Positions 31,394 to 39,455 of a stretch of DNA of 64,000 bases are shown piece by piece. A program made the translations under genes and the position numbers. The notes below the pieces were generated by a model. It saw only the letters and a list, made by a program, of their open reading frames with translations, was not told the origin of the DNA and did not search any database. How positions within the stretch are numbered: the stretch's first letter is position 1; each line of letters starts with the position of its first letter. This DNA comes from Candidatus Bathyarchaeota archaeon (GTDB lineage Archaea; Thermoproteota; Bathyarchaeia; TCS64). The stretch lies in NCBI GenBank assembly GCA_016783455.1, contig JADHWN010000002.1:51115-115114 (forward strand). Reading direction: 5' to 3'.

Positions 31394-31717
31394 TCAGTCG
31401 GGGATCTCTGCTATTGCTGTGATCTCTATCTCCCTGCCCATGAGCCCTGCCTGGACGCAGGTCCGCGTCGGCGGGTTCTCGGGGAAGAACTCCCTCCAGA
31501 GGGGGTTCAGGATAGTGGGCCTGTCATCGAGGTCCTCCAGGTAGACGGGGGCGTTGACCACGTGCTCCAGGGAGGAGCCATTCTCCTCGAGGGTCTCCTT
31601 GATCCTCTCGAAGGTGTTCCTGAAGCGGGTCTCCTTGTCATCTCCCCTGCCGATCATTCCACTGAGGAATAGGATGTTCCCCACGCGCCTCACCCTTGAA
31701 AGAAGAGGTTTCGACAT
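31394..31717 (-). CDS. RidA family protein
   Basis: This 107-aa protein has the RidA/YjgF signature: 'RVGNILFLSGMIGRGD', 'TFERIKETLEENGSSLEHVVNAPVYLEDL' and C-terminal 'PTRTCVQAGLMGREIEITAIAEI' with the Arg that binds carboxylates. RidA trimers hydrolyse reactive 2-aminoacrylate and other enamine/imine intermediates formed by PLP enzymes. The neighbouring PLP aminotransferases fit this role. It is convergent with the dehalogenase-like gene. Confidence 0.8.
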   Translation of the reverse strand: MSKPLLSRVRRVGNILFLSGMIGRGDDKETRFRNTFERIKETLEENGSSLEHVVNAPVYLEDLDDRPTILNPLWREFFPENPPTRTCVQAGLMGREIEITAIAEIPD

Positions 31718-31788
31718 TTCACATCAAACTCAGAGATGAAGGCATAGTAGTAATAAGACTATCGTGAACCTCTGCAAAGAGACAAATA

Positions 31789-32802
31789 ATGAAGAGGAGA
31801 ATAGGGACCACCATGGGCGACGAATCTCCGAAAGTGAAAGTGGCTGTCGTGCAGGCCGCATCCGTCCTATTCGATCGCGAGGCGTCCGTGGAGAAGGCGG
31901 TCCGCCTGATCGCTGAGGCCGCGGGGAAGGGGGCCAAGCTGATCCTGTTCCCGGAGGCCTTCATACCCGCATACCCCCGGGGGCTGGGCTTTGGCACCGT
32001 CGTAGGCGACAGGAAGCCCGAGGGTCGCCTGACCTGGGAGAGGTACTGGGCCAATTCGGTGGAGGTACCCGGTCCGGTCACCGAGAGGCTGGGGGAGGCG
32101 GCCCGTGAGGCCGGCGCCTACCTGGCGTTGGGTGTCATCGAGAGGGATAGCGAGTACAGCCGGGGCACGGTCTACTGCACCCTGCTCTACTTCAACCCTG
32201 ATGGTAGGCTCATGGGGAAGCACAGGAAGCTGATGCCCACGGCTGCGGAGCGCCTCATCTGGGGGTCAGGGGACGGGAGCACCCTGGCAACGTTCAAGAC
32301 GGAGATCGGCGTCATCGGGGGACTTATTTGTTGGGAGAACTACATGCCCCTGGCAAGGGTCTCCATGTACGGCAAGGGGGTCGAGATCTACCTCGCCCCT
32401 ACGGCGGACCAGCGGGAACGATGGCAGAGCACCCTCGTCCACATCGCACTTGAGGGACGCTGCTTCGTCCTCGGCTGCAACCAGTACGTGACGAAGAGCA
32501 TGTACCCCTCCGACCTCGCTGGGGTCGAGGACCTCGAGGAGCTGCCTGAGGTGATCTGCCGGGGAGGGAGCGTCATAATCTCCCCCCTGGGGGAGGTGAT
32601 AGCCGGGCCGCTGTACGACGAGGAGGGGATACTCTACGCGGACCTCGACCTCGCCAACGTGGTGCGGAGCCGCTTCGACTTCGACGCCGTGGGCCACTAC
32701 TCCAGGCCTGATGTATTTCAGCTGCACGTGGATGAGCGCCCCAAGCCTGAGGTGAACTACGAGAAGCCCACGAACATCAAGGGGTCCGATGAACAACAAT
32801 AA
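31789..32802 (+). CDS. Nitrilase/carbon-nitrogen hydrolase
   Basis: This 337-aa protein has the Glu-Lys-Cys triad of the nitrilase superfamily: E in 'LILFPEAFIPAYPRG', K in 'HRKLMPTAAERLIWGSGDGS' and C in 'IGGLICWENYMPLAR'. Length and 'AYPRGL' plus 'GLICWEN' place it with aliphatic nitrilase/cyanide-hydratase types, which turn nitriles into acids. The first ATG is listed; ATG 31813 (MGDESPKVK) is an equally good start because the leading residues are basic and non-conserved. It is followed by an MFS transporter gene on the same strand, possibly the same transcription unit. Confidence 0.8.
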   Translation: MKRRIGTTMGDESPKVKVAVVQAASVLFDREASVEKAVRLIAEAAGKGAKLILFPEAFIPAYPRGLGFGTVVGDRKPEGRLTWERYWANSVEVPGPVTERLGEAAREAGAYLALGVIERDSEYSRGTVYCTLLYFNPDGRLMGKHRKLMPTAAERLIWGSGDGSTLATFKTEIGVIGGLICWENYMPLARVSMYGKGVEIYLAPTADQRERWQSTLVHIALEGRCFVLGCNQYVTKSMYPSDLAGVEDLEELPEVICRGGSVIISPLGEVIAGPLYDEEGILYADLDLANVVRSRFDFDAVGHYSRPDVFQLHVDERPKPEVNYEKPTNIKGSDEQQ

Positions 32803-32868
32803 CTGATGAAAGGAGATCATCTCAACAGGCTACAGGGTTTTTTAAACGTACGAGCACCCTGAAGTTGG

Positions 32869-34056
32869 ATGGGCTCAGTGGGAGAAAAGAGGGGGCTGAC
32901 CAGGAAGGTTGCCCTCCTAAGCCTGGCGATATTCCTCGCCGACGCCAGCCACAGCACCGTGATGCCCATATTCCCCGGCTTCGCCCAAGGGATAGGGGCG
33001 AGCCTGAGCGTTCTGGGCTCCTACGGTTCCGTGGCGGCCTTCGCCATGCTGCTGCTCTCCCTTCCCTTCGGCAGGCTCTCCGATAAACTGGGGAGGAAGC
33101 GGATGATGACCCCGGGACTCCTCATCTTCATCGTCGTCCCCCTCTCCTACATGCTGGCGTCGAACCCCCTCCACCTCTACCCCATCAGGATACTGCTGGG
33201 GCTGGGAGTCGGGCTGATCTTCGGTAACGGTTTCCTCCTCATGACCGAGGTCGCCGAGCCCGTGTTCAGGAGCACCGCTCAGGGGATGTACATGACCTCC
33301 ATGGGGCTGGGCTTCACCGTGGGCCCCCTCCTGGGGGGCTTCACCACGAAACTCTACGGATCCGACGTTAGCTTCATGCTGAGCAGCGGCTTCGCCGTCC
33401 TGAGCATCATACTGCTCCAGTTCGTGGAGGAGAAGGAGAGGGGGGAGGCGAGGGAGAGCGTGGAGAGGCCGAGCATCTCCTCGATCATCGGGGACCCCCG
33501 GGTCCTTGCCGCGGGGTTCGCCAACTACCTCAACTCCCTCATGTTCAACGCCCTCACCCTGTTCTTCCCCGTCTACGGGGCGAGTATCGGGCTCGACGAA
33601 GCCGAGGTGGGCATCGGGTTCACGACGAGGGGGCTGGCGAGCACCGCCGTGAGGCTGCCCGTGGGCTCGTTGACCAAGCGGTTCAGGGTCCTCTACCTCA
33701 TGGTCTTCGGGCTGCTGATGTCGGCGGTCACGATCTTCAGTGTCTCCCAGTCCACGGGGCTGATCCTCGTGAGCGCCCTCCTGGGAATCCAGGGGATCGC
33801 CTACGGCATCTACCTGACCTCGGGCAACGTCTACGTCGCGCAGAGCTCGGGGGAGGAGAGCAGGGGGACGGCCATGGCGGTGTTCTCCATGTTTGGGAAC
33901 GTGAGCGGTATCATCAACCCCCTTATACTGGGCCTGATAGCGGAGATCCTCGGGGCCAGGGGGGCGCTGCAGTTCTCCACTGGGATGACTCTGGTGGGCT
34001 TGATCCTTGTCTTCTATTTGGCCAGCAGGGACCGTGAAGAGAGCCTACCCACTTGA
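32869..34056 (+). CDS. MFS transporter
   Basis: This 395-aa membrane protein has twelve predicted hydrophobic helices and the MFS motif A between TM2 and TM3 ('FGRLSDKLGRKRMM'). The middle has a cytoplasmic loop ('VEEKERGEARESVERPS'). Substrate is unknown. The location downstream of the nitrilase and directly upstream of the BCAT gene (9 nt) suggests uptake or efflux of an amino-acid-related or nitrile-derived compound. It is in tandem with the aminotransferase gene and probably cotranscribed. Confidence 0.8.
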   Translation: MGSVGEKRGLTRKVALLSLAIFLADASHSTVMPIFPGFAQGIGASLSVLGSYGSVAAFAMLLLSLPFGRLSDKLGRKRMMTPGLLIFIVVPLSYMLASNPLHLYPIRILLGLGVGLIFGNGFLLMTEVAEPVFRSTAQGMYMTSMGLGFTVGPLLGGFTTKLYGSDVSFMLSSGFAVLSIILLQFVEEKERGEARESVERPSISSIIGDPRVLAAGFANYLNSLMFNALTLFFPVYGASIGLDEAEVGIGFTTRGLASTAVRLPVGSLTKRFRVLYLMVFGLLMSAVTIFSVSQSTGLILVSALLGIQGIAYGIYLTSGNVYVAQSSGEESRGTAMAVFSMFGNVSGIINPLILGLIAEILGARGALQFSTGMTLVGLILVFYLASRDREESLPT

Positions 34057-34065
34057 AAGGGTACC

Positions 34066-35073
34066 ATGCAAAGACGGGAGGATGCTACCTATGAGGTTTT
34101 TAATGTCCTCGGTCATAGTTGGGTCGGTGGATTCTGGATGTCAGGTTTTCACGGAGCCAAGTACTGCTGGATGAACGGCGAGGTAAAGGAGACCAAGGAC
34201 GCCCTAGTCTCGGCCATGGAGCCCTTCCACTACGGGATATTCGAGGGGATAAGGGCCTACGTCGAGGGGGATATCCTCGGCGAGGGCGACCTCAACATCT
34301 TCAGGTGGCAGGCCCACGTCGACCGCCTCAGGAGGAGCGCCGTGGTCTGCGGCCTCGGGGTGCCCTACACCGACGAGGAGTTGCTGGAGGCGACCCGGGA
34401 GATCATCAAGCTCAACGGATACCGGAAGACGACATACATCATGCCTCGCATCTGGCCCAAGGCAGAGGCCGTCAGGAGACGGGGGCTGGCCGACGACTGG
34501 CACGTCGTCATCCCGGTCTGGGAGATGCCCACGAGGCTCGAGGAGGAGGCCTTCACAAGGGAGAGGCGGTACATGATCAGCAGCTGGAGACGACTCGCCC
34601 CCGACGCTCTCCCCACCCAGGCCAAGGCGTGGGCAAACTACGCCAACTCGGGGCTCGCGGGGAGGGAGGCAGCGAGGCTCGGCTTCGACGACGCCATATT
34701 CCTAGACAGCCGGGGCTTCGTCAGCGAGGCCACAGGGGCCTGCCTCATGACCGTGCGCAACGGGAAGGTGATCACCCCGCCCGTGACGGCCTCTATCTTG
34801 GAGTCGGTCACGAGGGACGCATTCCTCGAGTTCTTACCGGAGGACCTGGGGATCCCCGTCGAGGTGAAGGACATCACGCGGGTGGAGCTCTACGCCTCGG
34901 ACGAGGCCTTCGCATGTGGCACCGGGGGGGAGGTCACGCCGATAACCAGCGTCGACGACATCAGGTTCGGGGACGAGTACCCCGGCCCCATAACCGACGA
35001 GATAGCCAAGCACTTTATGAAGGTCCTCGGCGGGAACGTGGAGAAGCGCAGGGGCTGGCTCACCCCAGTCTAA
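34066..35073 (+). CDS. ilvE: Branched-chain amino acid aminotransferase (class IV)
   Basis: This 335-aa PLP enzyme shows 'YGIFEGIRAY', 'FRWQAHVDRLRRSA', the PLP lysine in 'QAKAWANYANSGLAGREA', 'SEATGACLMTVRNGKVITPP' and 'DEAFACGTGGEVTPI', all hallmarks of BCAT. It interconverts branched-chain amino acids and their 2-oxo acids. The first 25 residues precede the conserved 'MNGEV' strand and are non-essential. The gene follows the MFS gene by 9 nt and precedes a small unknown gene by about 20 nt, so an operon is likely. Confidence 0.85.
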   Translation: MQRREDATYEVFNVLGHSWVGGFWMSGFHGAKYCWMNGEVKETKDALVSAMEPFHYGIFEGIRAYVEGDILGEGDLNIFRWQAHVDRLRRSAVVCGLGVPYTDEELLEATREIIKLNGYRKTTYIMPRIWPKAEAVRRRGLADDWHVVIPVWEMPTRLEEEAFTRERRYMISSWRRLAPDALPTQAKAWANYANSGLAGREAARLGFDDAIFLDSRGFVSEATGACLMTVRNGKVITPPVTASILESVTRDAFLEFLPEDLGIPVEVKDITRVELYASDEAFACGTGGEVTPITSVDDIRFGDEYPGPITDEIAKHFMKVLGGNVEKRRGWLTPV

Positions 35074-35094
35074 GCGGATGAGGGGGGCTGAACG

Positions 35095-35532
35095 TTGCCC
35101 GAGATAGATGAGCGGAGCTTCAACCTGGGGAAGCAGGTCGGAGAGATCAAGGCCTGGTGCGAGGCCGCGAGGAGCGGCGCGAAGGATATGTCCCTCAGCG
35201 CGCCCTTCAGGCCCAAGGACTACGAGAGCATCCTCCCCCACATGGAGGAGCAGGCGGGGCGCAACGATGTCAAGTTCCACCTGGAGAGGAGCCTCATGGG
35301 CACCGACCTCTTCGGGGAGATGGACCTGTCCGGGATATGGATCTTCATCATATACGCCCAGGAGGAGGTGCTGGAGAGGTACCTAGCCCTCAAGGCCGAG
35401 AAGGAGATGCTCAAGGCGGAGGGAAAGTACGAGGGGGAAGCCAAGAGGAGTATCGCCATTGGATTGGGCAGGCTCCTCGGCTACAGCGAGGCGCACATCA
35501 ACAGGCGCCTCAAGATGAATTATGGGAGTTAG
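35095..35532 (+). CDS. 145-aa helical protein, unknown
   Basis: The start is TTG (ttgcccgag) with GGGGG-type purines upstream. The protein is helical: 'FNLGKQVGEIKAWCEAARSGAKDMSLSAP', 'HLERSLMGTDLFGEMDLSGIWIFIIYAQEEVLERYLALKAEKEML' and 'RSIAIGLGRLLGYSEAHINRRLKMN'. I do not recognise the family. It follows ilvE closely, so it may be cotranscribed with the amino acid genes, and converges with the class V aminotransferase gene (3-nt gap). Confidence 0.55.
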   Translation: MPEIDERSFNLGKQVGEIKAWCEAARSGAKDMSLSAPFRPKDYESILPHMEEQAGRNDVKFHLERSLMGTDLFGEMDLSGIWIFIIYAQEEVLERYLALKAEKEMLKAEGKYEGEAKRSIAIGLGRLLGYSEAHINRRLKMNYGS

Positions 35533-35535
35533 TCC

Positions 35536-36810
35536 TCACAGCCTCTTCATTACCTGCTTCTGGTACTCGACGAAGGCGTCGATCTCCCCCTCGGTGTTGT
35601 AGATGTGGGGGCTGACCCGTATCCCGCCGAAGCCCCCCTGGTACTTGACCGTGGGCCCCCCTATGGGCTTCAGGGGCCTGGCCCTCATCGCCCTTGCCGA
35701 GGCCTGATCCCCCTCGTAGCTCCCCGTCGAGTACATGATCAGCCCGTGCCTCAGGGTGTTGAGCGCCCCCTCCTCGGGGTCATCAGGGGTCTTCACGTCG
35801 CAGCCTATCTCCCTGAGCCCCTCCATGAGGTACCCCCCTAGGCCGTGAACCCGCTCCTCGATCTTCTCCTTACCGAGGCTGTTGAGCCACCTCAGGGCCG
35901 CATGCCAGCCCCAGAGCTGGTCAGTGGCGGTGGTCCCTGGTTCGAACCTCTGAGCGTTCCCTGGGAAGGAGGCGGGATAGCTCTCCAATGGGTCATGGTC
36001 CTGAGCTCCGAAGGGGAACATGTCCATCCCCGTCACCCCGGGCCCCCTGTCCACGTTGATGTAGGACCAGAAGGCGGGCTCAAGCCCCTCGCAGAGCTCC
36101 CTCCTGACGTATAGGATCCCCGCCTCGGGGGGTCCGCACTGCCACTTGTAGCTCCCGGAGACCAGGAAGTCGACGCCGTCCCGCTTGACGTCTATCACCT
36201 TCGCCCCCAGGGTCTGGATGGCGTCGTCGACGACGAGGGCCCCCGCCTCGTGGGCTATCGAGCAGACGGCCTCGACGTCGTAGGTGAAGCCGCTGCCGAC
36301 GCTCGTCCTGTTGATGCAGACGAGCTTCGTGCGGTCGTCAACGGCGGCCTCCATGTCCTCCCGCATGATACGCCCGTTGACGTTCCCCACCTTCCTGAGT
36401 TCGACCCCCATCCTCCGGAGCGCCAGCATAGTGTGCCCCGTGGAGGGGTAGGCCTGGTCTGTGAGGACGACGTTGTCCCCCTTGGCCCAGGGGTCGTTGT
36501 GGCCTATGATGTCCCTCACCATGTTCAGGCCCTGGACGACCCTTGAGACGAAGCAGATGTCGTCGGCGTCCGCGTTGATGAGCCTCGCGGCCTCCTCCCT
36601 GCATTGGACCGCCTTCTCAGAGAACCAGGCGTGGCCCGTCCCCTCCAGGTCGCTCCCCCGCCTCCTCCGGTTCCAACAGTCCATCACTGCGTCGTAGACG
36701 ACGAGGCTGAAGGGGGCGGAGCCTGCTGCGCCCAGGTAGATCATCCCGTCGATGTGGGGGAAGACCCCCCTGATCTCGTCGAGCTTGCTTTCTAGACCCA
36801 AATGGTCCAC
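35536..36810 (-). CDS. Class V PLP-dependent aminotransferase
   Basis: This 424-aa protein has 'VVDDAIQTLGAKVID' (PLP-contacting Asp), then 'VDFLVSGSYKWQCGPPEAGILYVRREL' with the Schiff-base Lys in SYKW. The layout resembles isopenicillin-N epimerase and cysteine-desulfurase-like proteins. It lacks an obvious cysteine-rich mobile loop typical of desulfurases, so an aminotransferase, lyase or epimerase activity is more likely. The N-terminal 'PHIDGMIYLGAAGSAPF' is the common glycine loop. Substrate unknown. Confidence 0.75.
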   Translation of the reverse strand: MDHLGLESKLDEIRGVFPHIDGMIYLGAAGSAPFSLVVYDAVMDCWNRRRRGSDLEGTGHAWFSEKAVQCREEAARLINADADDICFVSRVVQGLNMVRDIIGHNDPWAKGDNVVLTDQAYPSTGHTMLALRRMGVELRKVGNVNGRIMREDMEAAVDDRTKLVCINRTSVGSGFTYDVEAVCSIAHEAGALVVDDAIQTLGAKVIDVKRDGVDFLVSGSYKWQCGPPEAGILYVRRELCEGLEPAFWSYINVDRGPGVTGMDMFPFGAQDHDPLESYPASFPGNAQRFEPGTTATDQLWGWHAALRWLNSLGKEKIEERVHGLGGYLMEGLREIGCDVKTPDDPEEGALNTLRHGLIMYSTGSYEGDQASARAMRARPLKPIGGPTVKYQGGFGGIRVSPHIYNTEGEIDAFVEYQKQVMKRL

Positions 36811-36902
36811 CGGATTAGATAGAGCGTTTTCTCCTTATATCGTCGCGCTGTCGAATCCTGCAGTTTTATATCGCTCGATGGGCATCATCGAATTGGTGTC
36901 AG

Positions 36903-37103
36903 ATGTTCCCGGAGCTGACGGTGATGATCGTCGAGGAAGAGGCCACCCTCCGGGAGCTCGTGGAAGGCCTTGGGAGGAATTACCTCTACGCCTTCGATAA
37001 GGGCGTCATCGGAGTCACCGTCAACGGGAAGCGGCTCTGGCCCTCGGCAGTGCTCAAAAAGGGGGATAAGGTGGTCATCTACCCCATCATAACGGGGGGC
37101 TGA
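36903..37103 (+). CDS. ThiS/MoaD/SAMP-like ubiquitin-fold protein
   Basis: This 66-aa protein has the beta-grasp pattern 'TVMIVEEEATLRELVEGLG', 'VIGVTVNGKRLWPSAVLKKGDKVVIYPIITGG' and the C-terminal Gly-Gly needed for activation by an E1-like enzyme. It may be a sulfur carrier (ThiS, MoaD) or archaeal protein modifier (SAMP). No ThiF/MoeB, ThiG or MoaE gene lies nearby. The promoter TATA-like TTTTATATC is about 35 nt upstream. Confidence 0.75.
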   Translation: MFPELTVMIVEEEATLRELVEGLGRNYLYAFDKGVIGVTVNGKRLWPSAVLKKGDKVVIYPIITGG

Positions 37104-37110
37104 CCCGCCC

Positions 37111-37857
37111 TCAGTCCTGGACTATGCCGGGGAAGAAGAAGTCCAGGGCGTCGGGGATCGCCTTCAGAGGAAGGTTCGAGTGATCAGCGTCCTCGTAACG
37201 CTTGTAGCTCCAGGCGAAGTCCTCGCGTGGGTTCCCCTTTAGGACCCCTATTAGCTTCACGATGCGATCCTCTATCTCCGTCCTGGCGATGGGCTCGTGG
37301 GCGACGTAGAGCATCTTCGACTCGGGTGGCCCCTCCTTCAGGTGGGCCTCGACCTTGGATATGAGGGCGTCATCGTCCTCCCCGAACCAGGGGCTGCATG
37401 CGATGTAGGCCCTGAAGAGCTTGGGCTTGGCCACCGCGGCGTGGACCGCGAAGAGGCCTCCCAGGGAGTGGCCGATGAGGACCCTGTAGTCCCTCGTCGG
37501 GTACTTCTCCTCCACCACGGGGAACAGTTCCTCTGAGAGGAATGCGAGGAACTTGTCAGCGCCTCCCCCTGAGGGCTCTCCTCCCCGCCATCCCACCCTC
37601 ACGGTGGGGGTGAAGTCCCGCATCCTGTCTGTGCTCGCGATGCTCACCACTATCATGGGTGGTATCCTGGCCCTCCCCGAGTAGTGCTGCACGAAGCTGG
37701 ACACCACGTTGTGAAGGCTGTGGCCGTCAAGCAGGTAGATGACGGGGTAGATCTCCCCCGACTCCTCGTAGCCCGGGGGCAGGTAGACGTAGATCTCCCT
37801 CTCCTCGCCCAGTATCTTGGAGTCGATGATGAATGAGTCTCCTTTCAATGGATCCAT
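37111..37857 (-). CDS. Alpha/beta-hydrolase esterase (Fes/IroE/S-formylglutathione type)
   Basis: This 248-aa protein has 'EREIYVYLPPGYEESGEIYPVIYLLDG', the nucleophile elbow 'VLIGHSLGGLFAVHAA', and a C-terminal His in 'DADHSNLPLKAIPDAL'. This is the esterase D/enterochelin-esterase-like group. No signal peptide is present, so it acts in the cytosol. Substrate unknown. It is convergent with the ThiS-like gene. Confidence 0.8.
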   Translation of the reverse strand: MDPLKGDSFIIDSKILGEEREIYVYLPPGYEESGEIYPVIYLLDGHSLHNVVSSFVQHYSGRARIPPMIVVSIASTDRMRDFTPTVRVGWRGGEPSGGGADKFLAFLSEELFPVVEEKYPTRDYRVLIGHSLGGLFAVHAAVAKPKLFRAYIACSPWFGEDDDALISKVEAHLKEGPPESKMLYVAHEPIARTEIEDRIVKLIGVLKGNPREDFAWSYKRYEDADHSNLPLKAIPDALDFFFPGIVQD

Positions 37858-37995
37858 GACAATACGATCCTCCTGGAGATATTGGGGCTCTATGGGTATA
37901 AGACAGATCTCATCGACTTCTAGTCTTCCTCACGTCGCGAGGGGGGAGCATGAAAGAGGGTCGGAGGCTGCTCCTCACATCTATGAGGCTGCAGT

Positions 37996-38715
37996 TCATC
38001 GGGGGACGTCCTCCCGTCTTCTCCGCCTCATCGTAGACTTCAGGTCCTTCAGCGAATCGGCCACCTCCTTGGCGATCCTCGGGCCGAGGTTCCTGAGCTC
38101 CTCCGGCTCAATGATACCTCCTTCGTCGATGACCAGCCTCTTCCCACCGGGACCCCTGATTGAGACTCTACCATCGTCCACCATCACGTAACTTTCGTCG
38201 CTCAGGGTGTAGACGGTCTTGTCCTTGACGAGCACCTGGCTGCCCCCCTTGGCCGTTATGACGTTCTTCTTCACCCCGTCGTCGGACCAGATGACGACGC
38301 CCTCCCCTAGGCCCCCGGAGGAGCTAACGTTGCTGTCATTGTGCAGGTTGTGCAGGCCAAGTGCTCCACACACGCCCTCGATGAAGTCCTCTGCACTGGA
38401 GAAGTCTCTGGTCAGGAACTCCTCGTGTGAGGCGGCCCTCGACGATCCCTGGAGGTCGGTGCCGCCCACGTAGATCTTGAACCCTCCCATGTCGCCTCTG
38501 AAGCTCTTCCCCAGGGCTCCCTCCTCAGTCTCGGCAATGGCGTCGAAGGCGTACTCGGCGGGTCCCTGAATAACGGCGCCGACATGTCTTCCATCCTGCA
38601 TCAGCTCGGTCCAGAGGCAGCCGGGTTGGACTTTGACAAGGACCTTCTCGGTGGAGATGACCTCGATGGGGTCCACGACGACCTTGACCCCTGCATGGGG
38701 GTTGACCTCGATCAT
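37996..38715 (-). CDS. Unknown protein, paired with the ArsR-like gene
   Basis: This 239-aa protein ends one base from, and overlaps, the start of the upstream regulator's stop, so the two are cotranscribed. It appears to begin with beta strands (VKVVVDPIEVISTEKVLVKVQPGCLWTEL), has a central repeated beta-like part (NVITAKGGSQVLVKDKTVYTLSDESYVMVDDGRVSIRGPGGKRLVIDEGG) and a basic C-terminal helix rich in Arg. I do not recognise the family. The pairing with a regulator suggests it is either a co-regulator or a target. Confidence 0.5.
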   Translation of the reverse strand: MIEVNPHAGVKVVVDPIEVISTEKVLVKVQPGCLWTELMQDGRHVGAVIQGPAEYAFDAIAETEEGALGKSFRGDMGGFKIYVGGTDLQGSSRAASHEEFLTRDFSSAEDFIEGVCGALGLHNLHNDSNVSSSGGLGEGVVIWSDDGVKKNVITAKGGSQVLVKDKTVYTLSDESYVMVDDGRVSIRGPGGKRLVIDEGGIIEPEELRNLGPRIAKEVADSLKDLKSTMRRRRREDVPR

Positions 38716-39368
38716 CAGTACCAGCCCTCCAGGTCGGCCTCATCATCGTCCCGGTATCTCCGCCCCTCCATCTCGCTCTCAAGGCGGCTTGTGAGCCACT
38801 GGGAGAGGCGGTAGGCGAGGCTACCCTCCACGGTGACGTAGTAGGTTCCCCGTACCTCGCCCTTGATGACGTAGCCGGCGTTGACGAGGGGGTTGAGGTG
38901 GTGGGTGAGGGAGCTCCCCGTCCGCCCCGTGTGCTGCTCCAGCTCGTTGAACGTCTTGCCGCCTGACTTTAGGTAGTCAAGTATACGAAGCCTCTCCTCG
39001 CTCCCCAGGGGACCTATGAACGCTGCCACGCGCTCCGGGGGGATGGCCTCGACCTCGGAGTCCCTCACCCTGGGGCGGTCCCTGCCCGCCGTCCTGAATA
39101 TCCTCTTCTCCCTGATCCTCTCCTTCGCGTCATGCAGGTTCCCAAGTGAGTCCTGGATCTGCTCGCCGATATCCTCCATCATAACTTCCAGACTCTCCGT
39201 CAGGCCGCTGAGATCCACCACCGGCGTCTCGATGTGAACCTTCCTCCTGTACTTCTGACTGGGGCTGTCTCTGCGGAGGTCCGATATCTCAGCCTTGAGG
39301 CTCTCCTTGAGCTGCCTGACCTCCTCGAGCTCCTTCCTGAGGTCCCTCAGCTCCTCTTCGTCATACAT
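38715..39368 (-). CDS. ArsR-like winged-helix regulator with N-terminal coiled coil
   Basis: This 217-aa protein has an N-terminal coiled coil ('LRDLRKELEEVRQLKESLKAEISDLRRD') and a second helical part, then at about 110-200 an ArsR-type winged helix ('LGSEERLRILDYLKSGGKTFNELEQHTGRTGSSLTHHLNPLVNAGYVIKGEVRGTYYVTVEG'). It lacks the metal-site cysteines of ArsR metal sensors. It overlaps the downstream gene by 1 nt. An imperfect palindrome TGTTCATaaATGTACA overlaps its own expected transcription start, which suggests autoregulation. Confidence 0.75.
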   Translation of the reverse strand: MYDEEELRDLRKELEEVRQLKESLKAEISDLRRDSPSQKYRRKVHIETPVVDLSGLTESLEVMMEDIGEQIQDSLGNLHDAKERIREKRIFRTAGRDRPRVRDSEVEAIPPERVAAFIGPLGSEERLRILDYLKSGGKTFNELEQHTGRTGSSLTHHLNPLVNAGYVIKGEVRGTYYVTVEGSLAYRLSQWLTSRLESEMEGRRYRDDDEADLEGWY

Positions 39369-39371
39369 CTA

Positions 39372-39406
39372 TGTTCATAAATGTACATTACTACATTATA
39401 TATAAG
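39372..39406 (-). promoter_or_regulatory. Promoter and operator of the ArsR-like gene
   Basis: The minus-strand TATA box is within ACTTATATATAAT (39406-39394). The palindrome TGTTCATaaATGTACA (39372-39387, one mismatch) lies just upstream of the ATG and over the expected transcription start. Confidence 0.45.
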
Positions 39407-39455
39407 TATTCGGTTATTCTACAGTAACTGACCCTGCTTATAAAAAAAGGGGAGA

